A stretch of 64,000 bases of DNA. Source: Deltaproteobacteria bacterium (lineage in GTDB: Bacteria > Bdellovibrionota_B > Oligoflexia > Oligoflexales > Bog-1112). Made by a program: the position numbers and the translations under genes. The stretch covers positions 1-64,000 of the forward strand of contig JACPKR010000020.1 in NCBI GenBank assembly GCA_016186945.1, written 5' to 3'. Shown in pieces: positions 45,047 to 53,470 of this stretch; within the stretch, counting starts at the first letter, position 1; each line of letters begins with the position of its first letter. A model generated the notes under the pieces. The model was not told where the DNA came from. It made no database searches and saw only the letters and a list, made by a program, of their open reading frames with translations.

Positions 45047-45193
45047 GTGACCTGGGGGTTTATTTTTTTTGGAACGTTATTCGTAGGCGGAATCGTGGCT
45101 TTTTGGGTGTTAAGCCCTTCTCGGGATCGATTTGAGGAGTTAAAGGCGAAGGAGGGGACCGAAGCACCTAGGAACGAAAATCCTCCGCCATAA
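45047..45193 (+). CDS. Small single-pass membrane protein, FixQ-like
   Basis: GTG 45047, preceded by GGGGGTAAGG, opens a 48-residue frame ending at TAA 45191-45193. It encodes one membrane helix (WGFIFFGTLFVGGIVAFWVL), then SPSRDRFEELKAKEG and a Pro-rich tail. The order helix - SP - basic - RFEE resembles CcoQ/FixQ, the small subunit of cbb3 oxidase, but no oxidase genes are near. Its end overlaps the convergent next gene by 26 bp. Too short for strong support; the clean ribosome binding site and membrane pattern argue for it. Confidence 0.45.
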   Translation: MTWGFIFFGTLFVGGIVAFWVLSPSRDRFEELKAKEGTEAPRNENPPP

Positions 45194-45563
45194 CAACAAG
45201 GTGGCCTGGTGTTCGCGCATCAGTGCTTTCTTGTCTTTGGCCGGAATCGAGAGTTTTCATGGTTGCTGACAAATTGGCGAGCAGTCGAGCGATGCGGCTA
45301 CTGAAGGAACATTCCCCGGGGGGACCTGGGACTGCTTCCTTAACTTCCGCATCGTAATCGAGGAAGCACTCTCTAAGGGAAGAGTCTTCAAGTGCATGTA
45401 CGGTCACACGAAGGGTTTCGATTTTCTCACGCAAGGTAGTAGCTAACTCGTTTTTGTAGACGCTTGCCCTGAAGTAAGCGAGCTGCTGGGTAAGTTCCAA
45501 CATCATTTCCTGAGACGTTACAAGTAATTCAGAAATGACACTAGTCTTGGTCAGACTTTTCAT
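45168..45563 (-). CDS. Hypothetical small cytoplasmic protein, helical
   Basis: A 131-residue protein with helical heptads in the first 60 residues (ISELLVTSQEMMLELTQQL, LREKIETLRVTVHAL), a Pro/Gly break (VPGPPGE) and another helix. No signal peptide. AAGGAGGCATT precedes the ATG, an excellent ribosome binding site. It is the most downstream of three same-strand genes after the FHA-GGDEF cyclase and a lipoprotein, 78 bp from the lipoprotein start of the operon-like group. No family recognised. Confidence 0.68.
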   Translation of the reverse strand: MKSLTKTSVISELLVTSQEMMLELTQQLAYFRASVYKNELATTLREKIETLRVTVHALEDSSLRECFLDYDAEVKEAVPGPPGECSFSSRIARLLANLSATMKTLDSGQRQESTDARTPGHLVVMAEDFRS

Positions 45564-45641
45564 AATGCCTCCTTCTGTGAAGGAATCACCACTTCCTATT
45601 TTAGCATTGATTCACAGGAATTTCAGGCGAGTCCAGGAAAA

Positions 45642-46226
45642 CTACCAGGTCATGACCGTTTTGGCTTGAAGATTTGACAAAGATAACGTCACTTTTTCTT
45701 TAGATTGAACGGCTTCAGAACTTCCTTCCCCAGATGGCATCTTAAAGAGGACGAGGTACTCGTTCGACCACAGGGTAATGTACGGAAAAAAGGTCGACCA
45801 GTTTTCTTTCGCTTTAAGGGATTTGACCAAATCAGGGTGTGAATCCACTCCGTTGATGGACAGGAGAATTTCCCATATTTTTTCCTGATTCAGCTCACTA
45901 AGGTTGCCGAGAGGCGAAAAGATGGAGACAAAGAACCCAATATTTCCATTCACATCATCAATCATTGTTTGGTACTTGAAGCGTTCTTTCAGCCTTTTTT
46001 CAAAGGCTCGCATAAACTCCGAAGACAGGAACGTTACATGCACGTCGTATAGTTTATCGAAGTCCTGGAAAATAGAGGCGCTATGGCTGTAGGTTTTCAG
46101 GAGAGATTCGTACTCATCATCTTGGTGAATTGTATCGAAGATATCGTTGGAGACTTCCGAAGATGAGTCAAGGGTGTTACAGCCGAGCAAGAAGGCGAAA
46201 AACATCAATTTTAGCTGATGAGTCAT
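45642..46226 (-). CDS. Lipoprotein, unknown function
   Basis: A 194-residue protein with a short signal peptide and lipobox FLLGC (Cys16). The mature chain is mixed alpha/beta with an N-terminal acidic stretch (TIHQDDEYESLL) and a central SIFSPLGNLSEL segment. It begins 11 bp after the stop codon of the diguanylate cyclase gene, so the two are probably co-transcribed. No family recognised. Confidence 0.72.
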   Translation of the reverse strand: MTHQLKLMFFAFLLGCNTLDSSSEVSNDIFDTIHQDDEYESLLKTYSHSASIFQDFDKLYDVHVTFLSSEFMRAFEKRLKERFKYQTMIDDVNGNIGFFVSIFSPLGNLSELNQEKIWEILLSINGVDSHPDLVKSLKAKENWSTFFPYITLWSNEYLVLFKMPSGEGSSEAVQSKEKVTLSLSNLQAKTVMTW

Positions 46227-46237
46227 GTCATCCCCTT

Positions 46238-47161
46238 CTAATATGTCACCCGGTTCCTGCCAGTCGATTTTGAGGTATAAAGCTTCTGGTCAGCTGCCTC
46301 CAAAAGTTCCTTCACGGAATTCATACTCTCGTCGCAGACAGCAACCCCGAGAGAGATGGTCTGCTTATGCTCGACAGTTTGTTCCGTTCCCTTGACCTGG
46401 TACTTTAGAGAATGTTCGGCAGCTTCACATTTTTGCCGCATAGTTTCGGCAACACGGGCGGCTTGTTCCAGATCCGTGTTTTGGAGGACGACCACGAACT
46501 CCTCGCCTCCAAACCTTGCAAAAACGTCTTCTTTACGTATGACTTTCTGGATCAGCTTAGCCACGTTCGCAAGGACCGTATCACCTGCGTTATGGCCATA
46601 GAAATCGTTCACTTTTTTGAAGTGGTCAAGGTCAAAATAGATAATCGCAAGTTTTTTGCCAGTGAGTTTAGCTTTTCGAATTTCACTTTCGAGCGTGTCC
46701 ATCAAAAATTGTTTGTTGAAAATCTGGGTGCCTGCGTCAATCGTCGCTTTTCGGTAGATGTGGTCCTGGACCAGACCGTCCCAATTGTCCTGCGCGAAAA
46801 ATTTCAGCAGCACAGTACCCAGACGGATGAGGTCTTGATCTTTCAATTTCTTCTTCTTCTCAAGTGTTTCGTCATTTAGAAAGGTCCCGTTGGCACTTCC
46901 TGCGTCTTCGAGATAAACCCCATCTTCTTCGCAGAAGATCTTGGCATGAAGACGGGAGACACTTCCTTCTGCAATCGTGATATCGGATTCTGCGGACCTC
47001 CCGAGCTTAATCTGCGGCTTGTCGAGTAAAAAACGTTTCCCCACATCGTTTCCTGTGTACTGAATAAGGCTGGGGCTACCCTTCTCAGAAGCCCGGGGCT
47101 GCTTTCTGATTTTGGACATATCCGCAATGACAGTTTTTCCCTCAAACTCGCTGTTTGCCAT
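46238..47161 (-). CDS. FHA-GGDEF diguanylate cyclase
   Basis: A 307-residue soluble protein. Residues 40-115 are a forkhead-associated domain (IKLGRSAESDITIAEGSVSR, LEDAGSANGTFLND), which binds phosphothreonine. Residues 140-307 are a GGDEF domain with the active-site GGEEF at 218-222 and an RKED product-inhibition site (RxxD) five residues before it, so it should make c-di-GMP and be feedback-inhibited. The same FHA-GGDEF layout is known in the Bdellovibrio cyclase DgcB. GGGGACAAG precedes the ATG. The lipoprotein gene follows in the same operon. Confidence 0.94.
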   Translation of the reverse strand: MANSEFEGKTVIADMSKIRKQPRASEKGSPSLIQYTGNDVGKRFLLDKPQIKLGRSAESDITIAEGSVSRLHAKIFCEEDGVYLEDAGSANGTFLNDETLEKKKKLKDQDLIRLGTVLLKFFAQDNWDGLVQDHIYRKATIDAGTQIFNKQFLMDTLESEIRKAKLTGKKLAIIYFDLDHFKKVNDFYGHNAGDTVLANVAKLIQKVIRKEDVFARFGGEEFVVVLQNTDLEQAARVAETMRQKCEAAEHSLKYQVKGTEQTVEHKQTISLGVAVCDESMNSVKELLEAADQKLYTSKSTGRNRVTY

Positions 47162-47223
47162 CTTGTCCCCACAATTAATAGATCGGTCTTCAGAAAATTA
47201 TAACAAAAGTCGCCGTTTTTGTC

Positions 47224-47360
47224 CCCGAAGCCTTGTGGCAAAAAGGGAGAGGGGGGGTTGGGGGGGCGAGTGAAGCGTCGCCTCCCCCAAGGGATTTCTT
47301 GGAGGAACCAGCTGCGCAGTTTTCTCCAAACCACCTCCTTGCCGCAAGCGACAAAGCATT
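47224..47360 (+). mobile_element. R1 element, diverged full-length copy
   Basis: Left end CCCGAAGCCTTGTGGCAAAA, right end CCTTGCCGCAAGCGACAAAG; the terminal repeats have drifted. The interior has GCGAGTGAAGCGTCGCC and GGAGGAACCAGCTGCGCAG. It lies in the divergent gap between the cyclase and the antiporter genes. Confidence 0.85.
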
Positions 47361-47425
47361 GCCACATCCAGCAACCTTAGTTATTAATAGACGGCTAAAG
47401 TACCTCAGTCTGAAAAGGACGCCGC

Positions 47426-48751
47426 ATGTTAGCTCGTTTTTCACTGACAGCCTTCGTGTTTCTGGTTGAATCACTTGCTTATGCTTCAGAAACTTCCCAC
47501 AGTGACCCTATTGCGCCCATTTTGTTAGGACTCATTATTTTGTTTACCGGAGCGAAAGCAGGCGGGTTTGTCGCCAACAAGGTGGGACAGCCGGTGGTGC
47601 TTGGCGAGCTACTGGCAGGAGTGGTTTTGGGAAATTTGACGCTCTTTGGTTTTGAAGGGCTACAATTTCTGAGGGATATGGACTTTTTTGCCAGCGTTGC
47701 CTCCCTTGGTGCGATTCTGCTTCTTTTTGAGGTGGGGTTGGAATCGAGTGTAGGTGAGCTTCTCAAAGTGGGGGTTGCCGCCACGATTGTTGCCATTGTG
47801 GGAGTCATTTTTCCGTTCATCCTCGGTTACGGGGTAAGTTGTTACTTTCTTCCGCAGTCTACCCATTACGTCCACTCCTTCCTCGGCGCGACACTTTGCG
47901 CTACCAGTGTAGGCATAACGGCCCGCGTCTTGAAGGACCTCAACAAGATTCACACGAAGGAAGCCAAGATCATCTTGGGTGCTGCGGTCATAGACGACGT
48001 ACTTGGCCTCATCATCCTCGCCGTAGTCTCAGGAATTATCGTGAGTGCCAGCAAGGGCAGCGGTGACGGGTTTTCCATGCTCGGCGTGCTGATGATCTCA
48101 ACAAAAGCGATCGGTTTCCTCATCGTAGCGCTTTTCGCAGGCATTAAGTTTGCCCCCATGCTTTTTAAGATAGGAGCACGGCTTCGCGTGGAGGGAGTTT
48201 TGGTTACCTTGTCGCTTTCCTTCTGCTTTTTGCTTGCCTACCTTGCGAATTTAGCTGGCCTAGCACCGATCGTGGGAGCGTTCGCTGCGGGTCTGATTAT
48301 TGATGGGGACAAATACGCAAAGTTTTTTGGTGAGGATGAAATGTCGATTGAGCACCTTATCTTCCCTCTCTCGAAATTTTTCGTCCCGGTGTTTTTCATC
48401 CACATGGGAATGCAGGTTGAGCTTGCCACTTTGTCAGACCTCAACGTTGTTGGTTTGGGACTTGCCCTGACGCTCGTCGCCATTCTAGGCAAGCAAGTGT
48501 GTGGACTAGGTGTTTTCGGAAAGGAAAATTCCGCTGTAAGCCGATTGACTATTGGCATTGGCATGATCCCACGTGGTGAAGTGGGACTGATTTTTGCAGC
48601 CATTGGAGCGGGCCTTCTGCTCGATGGAGAGCGGATCATCACCCCACCGCTCTACTCTGCAATTATCATCATGGTGATGATCACGACCTTGCTTACACCT
48701 CCGGCCCTGAAATGGGCGCTTCAAAAGAAGCCTGTGAAATTTCCTCTCTAA
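47426..48751 (+). CDS. Cation/proton antiporter (CPA2 / KefB-like)
   Basis: A 441-residue membrane protein with twelve to thirteen hydrophobic segments. After a signal-like first helix it reads GFVANKVGQPVVLGELLAGVVLGN, then FEVGLESSVGELLKVG, FLGATLCATSVGITARVL and VIDDVLGLIILAVVSG, which are the core helices of CPA2 exchangers with the D-D ion site, and IGMIPRGEVGLIFAAIG near the end. It should exchange Na+ or K+ for H+ across the inner membrane. No C-terminal TrkA-N regulatory domain is present. AAAAGGACGCCGC precedes the ATG. Confidence 0.93.
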   Translation: MLARFSLTAFVFLVESLAYASETSHSDPIAPILLGLIILFTGAKAGGFVANKVGQPVVLGELLAGVVLGNLTLFGFEGLQFLRDMDFFASVASLGAILLLFEVGLESSVGELLKVGVAATIVAIVGVIFPFILGYGVSCYFLPQSTHYVHSFLGATLCATSVGITARVLKDLNKIHTKEAKIILGAAVIDDVLGLIILAVVSGIIVSASKGSGDGFSMLGVLMISTKAIGFLIVALFAGIKFAPMLFKIGARLRVEGVLVTLSLSFCFLLAYLANLAGLAPIVGAFAAGLIIDGDKYAKFFGEDEMSIEHLIFPLSKFFVPVFFIHMGMQVELATLSDLNVVGLGLALTLVAILGKQVCGLGVFGKENSAVSRLTIGIGMIPRGEVGLIFAAIGAGLLLDGERIITPPLYSAIIIMVMITTLLTPPALKWALQKKPVKFPL

Positions 48752-48757
48752 TACAGC

Positions 48758-48924
48758 TATAGTCTTTGAGAAAGAGAATTTGTGGAGAGGACCTTTTTTG
48801 AAAAAAAGTTCCCCTCCACACCTCCCCCCAAAAAACTTTAAATATTGAAGTTTTTTAAAAGGGGCTTGGGGAAAGAACTTTTTTCAAAAAGTTTTTCCCC
48901 AAATTGATTATCTTGAATACTATT
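48758..48924 (+). mobile_element. R2 MITE-like element, complete copy D
   Basis: The clearest intact copy: left end TATAGTCTTTGAGAAAGAG, right end AATTGATTATCTTGAATACTA, 166 bp. The right end reverse-complemented is TATAGT-like (TAGTATTCAAGATAATC), so the ends are imperfect inverted repeats. It lies just after the antiporter gene; the remaining 85 bp to the S1-domain gene hold its promoter and a GAGGAAC ribosome binding site. Confidence 0.92.
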
Positions 48925-49010
48925 GAATTCCTTTATCGAGCGTTTTATCATGTCGCGCCGATGATACCGTTGGTCCAAGCAATAATCAAAAGAAAATATA
49001 GAGGAACCTT

Positions 49011-50528
49011 GTGAAAACATACGACATCCAGTGGGAAAGTGAAGACACCCCCTTTGAGGACAAAAAAGATCAGGCCGAAGAGGAAACCTTCGAGGATCTC
49101 CTCGCCTCCTCAACAAACGAACAACCCTCCGGGGAAGATTACCGCCCTGGGGAGAAGGTGCGTGCCCTCATCGTCCAAATACCCGAACAGGGAAGCGACA
49201 TCATGCTAGAGCTGGGGGCCAAGGACTCTGCGACGATAGCCAAAGAGGAGCTTCTAAGTAACGGTCAACTTAACTACAAAGTTGGGGATAGCATCGAAGC
49301 GTTCGTCGTAGGAAGATCCGATGGAGAGCTTATCCTCAGCAATTCCCTCACGCACAAAATCATCCGTCAAAACGCTTTGGAACACGCTTATGGTGCCAAA
49401 CTTCCCGTCAGGGGGAAGGTACTGGCTGCCAACAAAGGTGGTTTTGAGGTTTCTCTGCTGGGTCGAACAGCGTTCTGCCCCATCTCGCAAATTGATAACG
49501 TCCGGGTGAATGACCCACAAGTTTACTTGGGGAAGGAATTCGATTTTCTTGTCCAAAGGATTGCAGGTCGTAACGTTGTCGTCTCGCGAGTGGCCCTTCT
49601 CAAACGGCAGGCAAAAGAAACGCTCGACAAACTTGAAATCGGGCAAGAAGTCGACGGTGTCGTTCGGGAACTTAGAACCTTTGGAGCTATGGTCGATATC
49701 GGTAGCGTGATCGGGCTTCTACCCATCTCGGAAATCAGCTATGCCCATGTCAAGGAAGTTGAAGCAGCACTGCGCGTTGGTCAAAACGTACACGTAAAAA
49801 TCCTGAGTATGGAAGAGCAAAGCTATGGTGCTCCGCGGATCCGCTTGAGTGCCAAACAGGCGACAATCGACCCTTGGACCGAAGTTCACTTGCATGTCAA
49901 ACTCGGGGAGTCCTACCGGGGAAACGTTGTCCGCCTCACAAACTTCGGAGCCTTCGTAGAACTCTACCCCGGACTTGATGGCCTCATCCACGTTTCTGAA
50001 ATGAGCTGGGTCAAGCGTGTGAACACTCCGTCAGAACTTCTGAGCCTAGGCGATTCTGTCGACGTAAGGGTCCTTGAAGTTAACCCTGAGAAACGCCGTA
50101 TCTCCCTGACGATGAAGGCCCTCGCAAACGACCCCTGGCTCGATATCAAAAGAGATTTTGCCGAAGAAAGCGAGCATGAGGTGGCGATCGCTGCTCTGAA
50201 AAGCTTCGGAGCACTAGCCGAGCTGAAAGAAGGAGTACAAGGGCTTATACCGCAGTCTTACCTTCGCAAAGCTTTCGGAGACACCTTCCGCAAGAGAGCT
50301 AGCCCGCCCCAGACAATGCGAGTAAAGGTCAAGCGAGTCGACTCGGAAAATAGGAAAATCCTTCTCTACCCGGTGGAACTTGATAACGCCGATGATGCGG
50401 GGAAGGATTACGAAGAGTTCCTGAAACTTTCCGAAATGAAAAAGCAGAAAGATGAAACTGCAGAAGGTTCGACAGGCTCCTTTGGGGAACTTCTTCGAGC
50501 TTCATTAGAGAAGAAGTTTAAGGCTTAA
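49011..50528 (+). CDS. S1 RNA-binding domain protein (ribosomal protein S1-like)
   Basis: A 505-residue protein with an acidic N-terminal tail (residues 1-40) and about five OB-fold S1 repeats: near 42-110, 125-190, 205-275 (GQEVDGVVRELRTFGAMVDI), 290-360 (ESYRGNVVRLTNFGAFVEL then DGLIHVSEMSW) and 375-450. Repeat four is the most canonical. S1 proteins help mRNA bind the ribosome. At five repeats it is shorter than E. coli S1 (six). GTG 49011 has GAGGAAC upstream. It is followed on the same strand by the SRP RNA and dnaX. Confidence 0.9.
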   Translation: MKTYDIQWESEDTPFEDKKDQAEEETFEDLLASSTNEQPSGEDYRPGEKVRALIVQIPEQGSDIMLELGAKDSATIAKEELLSNGQLNYKVGDSIEAFVVGRSDGELILSNSLTHKIIRQNALEHAYGAKLPVRGKVLAANKGGFEVSLLGRTAFCPISQIDNVRVNDPQVYLGKEFDFLVQRIAGRNVVVSRVALLKRQAKETLDKLEIGQEVDGVVRELRTFGAMVDIGSVIGLLPISEISYAHVKEVEAALRVGQNVHVKILSMEEQSYGAPRIRLSAKQATIDPWTEVHLHVKLGESYRGNVVRLTNFGAFVELYPGLDGLIHVSEMSWVKRVNTPSELLSLGDSVDVRVLEVNPEKRRISLTMKALANDPWLDIKRDFAEESEHEVAIAALKSFGALAELKEGVQGLIPQSYLRKAFGDTFRKRASPPQTMRVKVKRVDSENRKILLYPVELDNADDAGKDYEEFLKLSEMKKQKDETAEGSTGSFGELLRASLEKKFKA

Positions 50529-50531
50529 TCT

Positions 50532-50640
50532 CTTTGGGGAGAGGGGGGCTTGGGAGGGGCGAGGGAACCGTTGATCCCCCAAGCTTTTCTTGAGGGAAAC
50601 CAGCTGCGCAGTTTTCCCTCAAACTCCCTTCCTTGCTGAT
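50532..50640 (+). repeat. Diverged R1 copy
   Basis: GGGGAGAGGGGGGCTTGGGAG, AGGGAACCGTTGATCCCCC, then GAGGGAAACCAGCTGCGCAG and CTCAAACTCCCTTCCTTGC. It has the R1 order without clear terminal repeats and lies between the S1 gene and the SRP RNA. Confidence 0.75.
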
Positions 50641-50701
50641 GTCTCACGACATAGACACTTGACATCGAGTCGTGCGGCACATAAAACCAAGAGACTTTGC
50701 C

Positions 50702-50823
50702 TAGCGCAAAGTGATAGCTAGATCCCGTGCGATGATAGTCTGCAAACCCCGCCAGGGCCGGAAGGCAGCAACGGTAGTAGAATGAATCAGGTGTATGGGT
50801 CATCTAGCTATCACCTTGCGCTA
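50702..50823 (+). ncRNA. ffs: Signal recognition particle RNA (small bacterial type)
   Basis: The ends TAGCGCAAAGTGATAGCTAG and CTAGCTATCACCTTGCGCTA pair almost perfectly, making a long helix of the SRP RNA type. The apical part has GCCAGGGCCGGAAGGCAGCA, the conserved tetraloop and asymmetric-loop region that binds Ffh (GGAA loop and AGCAG side). About 122 nt. It sits 23 bp upstream of dnaX, a common arrangement in bacteria. Confidence 0.93.
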
Positions 50824-50845
50824 ACCCTCTTCTGCGGGAAACACT

Positions 50846-52462
50846 TTGGCCTACCAAGCTCTTGCACGTAAATATCGCCCCGAAACATTCAACGACCTCA
50901 TTGGGCAAGAAGCCGTGGCAAGGGCGCTTGCTAATGCTATCAAGTTGGGTCGGGAACCGGCAGGCATCATTTTTTCAGGCGTCAGGGGGATTGGAAAAAC
51001 CACCTCCGCCCGCCTATTTGCCAAGGCCCTCAATTGTGACAGCGGTCCATCGCCCACCCCCTGTAACTCTTGCTATAGCTGTAAAGCAATTTCAGGCGGC
51101 TACCATGAAGATGTTTTGGAAGTCGACGGAGCATCGCACAACAGCGTCGCTGAAGTCCGCGCCTTGCAAGAAACCCTAGGTTACACCGCCCAGCGCTCGC
51201 GATACAAAATCTACATCATCGACGAAGTCCACATGCTATCGAACAGCGCCTTCAACGCGCTTTTGAAAACCCTCGAAGAGCCACCGGCAAACATTATTTT
51301 CATGTTCGCTACAACCGAACTCGCAAAGGTTCCTAAAACCGTACAGAGCCGCTGCCAAACCTTCCACCTTAAGAAGGTCATTGCCCAAGATATACAAGCA
51401 CGACTGAGGTACATCCTTGATCAAGAAAAGATTCCCTATGACACAGCCACGTTGCCGCTTATTGCCAGGGAGGGGAACGGCTCTATACGCGATGCTCTGA
51501 CCTTCCTCGATCAGGTGATCGCGTTTGGAGACGGAAACGTTTCCAAGGAAGCTCTCGAAAAACTCAGCACCTGCGTCTCATCCTCGCATTACATAGAAAT
51601 CCTGTCAGCCCTCCTAGACAAGAAAGCTAACGAGTGCCTTTCCCTGATCGCCTCTCTCGACAAGCAAGGCGTGGACTATGAAGACGTCAGCAACGAACTC
51701 GCTCGTTACCTACGCCATGCTATCGTTCTCGGCACGGGAACGAGCGACGACGCTTCCTCTGAGCTTAATGAGGAAGAGAAAGCAAGCCTGCTGGCCCTCA
51801 ATACAAAATCACGAGGCTCGGCACCCCATCAGCTTTTCCGCTGCCTGCTTGACTGTCATCATGAACTCGACGGGACATGGCTCGATCGCTTTGTCCTCGA
51901 AAATTACAGCCTGGAATGGTGCCTGCAAGAGCCACTTTCCAAGCATGAGGCCCTTCCTTCACCCCCTGAACGTGCTCCGAAGAGTGCCAGCTTCTCCCCT
52001 CCTCCCCGGAGAGACACGTCCCCCCCCCCAGCTCCTCCCCCGACGGCCTTCCCCTCAAACTGGAGTGAACTGGTCGCACGCATGAAGCAGGACCGGCCCG
52101 TCCTTGGAAGAAAGCTGGAGGAAGTCCACATCCTCTCCTACTCCGAACAGCTCATCTCCGTTGCTGCCGATCCCACGGGGTTTGCAGGGGCTGAACTCTT
52201 AAGACCAGACGTGCGAAAGAAATTTGAAGGTCTGTTCCGAGAATTTTTCAAGTTTACAGGTACCTTCCAAGTCAACGACCGCACCCAATTACAGGTTCAA
52301 AAGCAGGAACTTCCCATCCAAGAATCCCTCCTGGAAAGACGAAACAGGGAACAAGAAGAAAGACGGAAAAAAATTGAGGAAGATGCCCGTAACAACCCTC
52401 TCACCAAAGCTTTTGTAGAGGAATTAGGCGGAAACATAGAAAAGATTGATGTTAATTTCTAA
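50846..52462 (+). CDS. dnaX: DNA polymerase III subunits gamma and tau
   Basis: A 538-residue clamp-loader ATPase. Walker A is GVRGIGKTTSARLFAKAL, with the zinc module CDSGPSPTPCNSCYSC next to it. Walker B is IIDEVHMLSNSAFNALLKTLEEPP, and sensor motifs ATTELAKVPKTVQSRCQTF follow. A proline-rich linker (residues 375-400) leads to a C-terminal tau-like domain. It loads the sliding clamp at replication forks. TTG 50846 is the start. The SRP RNA lies just upstream; no recR or ybaB follows, as a FKBP gene comes instead on the other strand. Confidence 0.95.
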   Translation: MAYQALARKYRPETFNDLIGQEAVARALANAIKLGREPAGIIFSGVRGIGKTTSARLFAKALNCDSGPSPTPCNSCYSCKAISGGYHEDVLEVDGASHNSVAEVRALQETLGYTAQRSRYKIYIIDEVHMLSNSAFNALLKTLEEPPANIIFMFATTELAKVPKTVQSRCQTFHLKKVIAQDIQARLRYILDQEKIPYDTATLPLIAREGNGSIRDALTFLDQVIAFGDGNVSKEALEKLSTCVSSSHYIEILSALLDKKANECLSLIASLDKQGVDYEDVSNELARYLRHAIVLGTGTSDDASSELNEEEKASLLALNTKSRGSAPHQLFRCLLDCHHELDGTWLDRFVLENYSLEWCLQEPLSKHEALPSPPERAPKSASFSPPPRRDTSPPPAPPPTAFPSNWSELVARMKQDRPVLGRKLEEVHILSYSEQLISVAADPTGFAGAELLRPDVRKKFEGLFREFFKFTGTFQVNDRTQLQVQKQELPIQESLLERRNREQEERRKKIEEDARNNPLTKAFVEELGGNIEKIDVNF

Positions 52463-52470
52463 AAAGCGAC

Positions 52471-52600
52471 CCTAACCACTCGGGGCCAATAGGGAGAGGG
52501 GGTTTGGGGGGCGAGGGAACCGTCGCTCCCCCAAGGGATTTCTTGGAGGAACCAGCTGCGCAGTTTCCTCCAAACCACCTCCTTGCCCCGCGTGGCTGAG
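52471..52600 (+). mobile_element. R1 element, nearly full-length copy
   Basis: Left end CTAACCACTCGGGGCCAATA, right end CCTTGCCCCGCGTGGCTGAG, standard interior with fewer G in the runs. It fills the space between the convergent dnaX and FKBP genes. Confidence 0.9.
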
Positions 52601-52606
52601 GATCTA

Positions 52607-53296
52607 TCAACCGCCAGGGATTTTGAAGAGTTTTATATAAAAGACGAGGGTCTGTCCTCCACGAATTTGTGGCTGAGAACCTTGCTCACCGTAACCAAGA
52701 TCGGAAGGGACTACGAGCCTGATTTCTCCACCTTCTCCTATCAGTTGCAAGCCTTCTTGCCATCCTACAATCACTGATCGAAGGGGAATTTCTATCGTTT
52801 TTCCACGATCGAGAGAAGAGTCAAAGATAGTGCCATCTATAAACGTCCCGTGATAATGAACCTCTATGGTGTCACCGACCTTGGCTCGCTTTGAATTTCC
52901 CAATCCTATAATCTCGTAACCCAATCCAGAGGGGCTTTGCTTCCCCCCTTTTGCTACGAATGCGCGCATATATGCTGCGCCCTTTTTTTTCTCTTTTTCT
53001 GCTACGTTTCTGATTCTTTGTTCAATAAAACGTTGGATCTCTCCTTCGCTTATGGTCGTTGCGGTTGCACTGCTGTTGAACGCAGCTCCCCTGTATCCGA
53101 GGATAAAAATTTCCTGCTCGTTCGGGGATAAGTCCAGGTAGGCTAGGCGCCTCGCCTGCATCTGCCCCAGAGAATAGATCGCTTCCTCCTCGGGCGCAAA
53201 TTTCCGCTTTTCTTCGGAATGACAGGAAACTAACTGCGCTACGATTAAAATAGATAAGATAGACATGAAGGTTCGCAACCCAAGTCCTTTCTTCAC
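52607..53296 (-). CDS. FKBP-type peptidyl-prolyl isomerase lipoprotein (Mip-like)
   Basis: From GTG 53296, the 229-residue product has a basic n-region (KKGLGLR), a hydrophobic core and lipobox QLVSC (Cys25). Residues 35-125 are a helical dimerisation region like FKBP_N (AIYSLGQMQARRLAYLDL). Residues 135-229 are an FKBP domain: VGDTIEVHYHGTFIDGTIFDSS, VIVGWQEGLQLIGEGGEIRL, VPSDLGYGEQGSQPQIRGG and LVFYIKLF. This is the layout of Mip/FkpA surface foldases. Starts at TTG 53305 or ATG 53266 are alternatives. In known pathogens Mip aids host-cell infection, which is only a parallel here. Confidence 0.92.
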   Translation of the reverse strand: MKKGLGLRTFMSILSILIVAQLVSCHSEEKRKFAPEEEAIYSLGQMQARRLAYLDLSPNEQEIFILGYRGAAFNSSATATTISEGEIQRFIEQRIRNVAEKEKKKGAAYMRAFVAKGGKQSPSGLGYEIIGLGNSKRAKVGDTIEVHYHGTFIDGTIFDSSLDRGKTIEIPLRSVIVGWQEGLQLIGEGGEIRLVVPSDLGYGEQGSQPQIRGGQTLVFYIKLFKIPGG

Positions 53297-53356
53297 TATG
53301 GCCAATTTTTCACAAATTCTGTCATTAATACTATACTCTATTTAAAACAGTGAGAC

Positions 53357-53470
53357 AAAGAGGTGGTTTGGAGGAAACGTAATGCGTAAGCCACTTGGGG
53401 CAAATAGGGAGAGGGGGGGTTGGGGGGGCGAGTGAAGCGTCGCTCCCCCATGATTTTTCTTGGAGGAACC
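53357..53470 (+). mobile_element. R1 element, 3' truncated, carrying the ribosome binding site of the giant gene
   Basis: A short inverted piece (AGGTGGTTTGGAGGAAAC, 53361-53378) is joined to a forward R1 left end, GTAATGCGTAAGCCACTTGG, which runs through the G-rich tract and GCGAGTGAAGCGTCGCTC to TTGGAGGAACC at 53470. The right half of R1 is replaced by the coding sequence of the giant protein, whose ATG follows at once. Confidence 0.92.
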
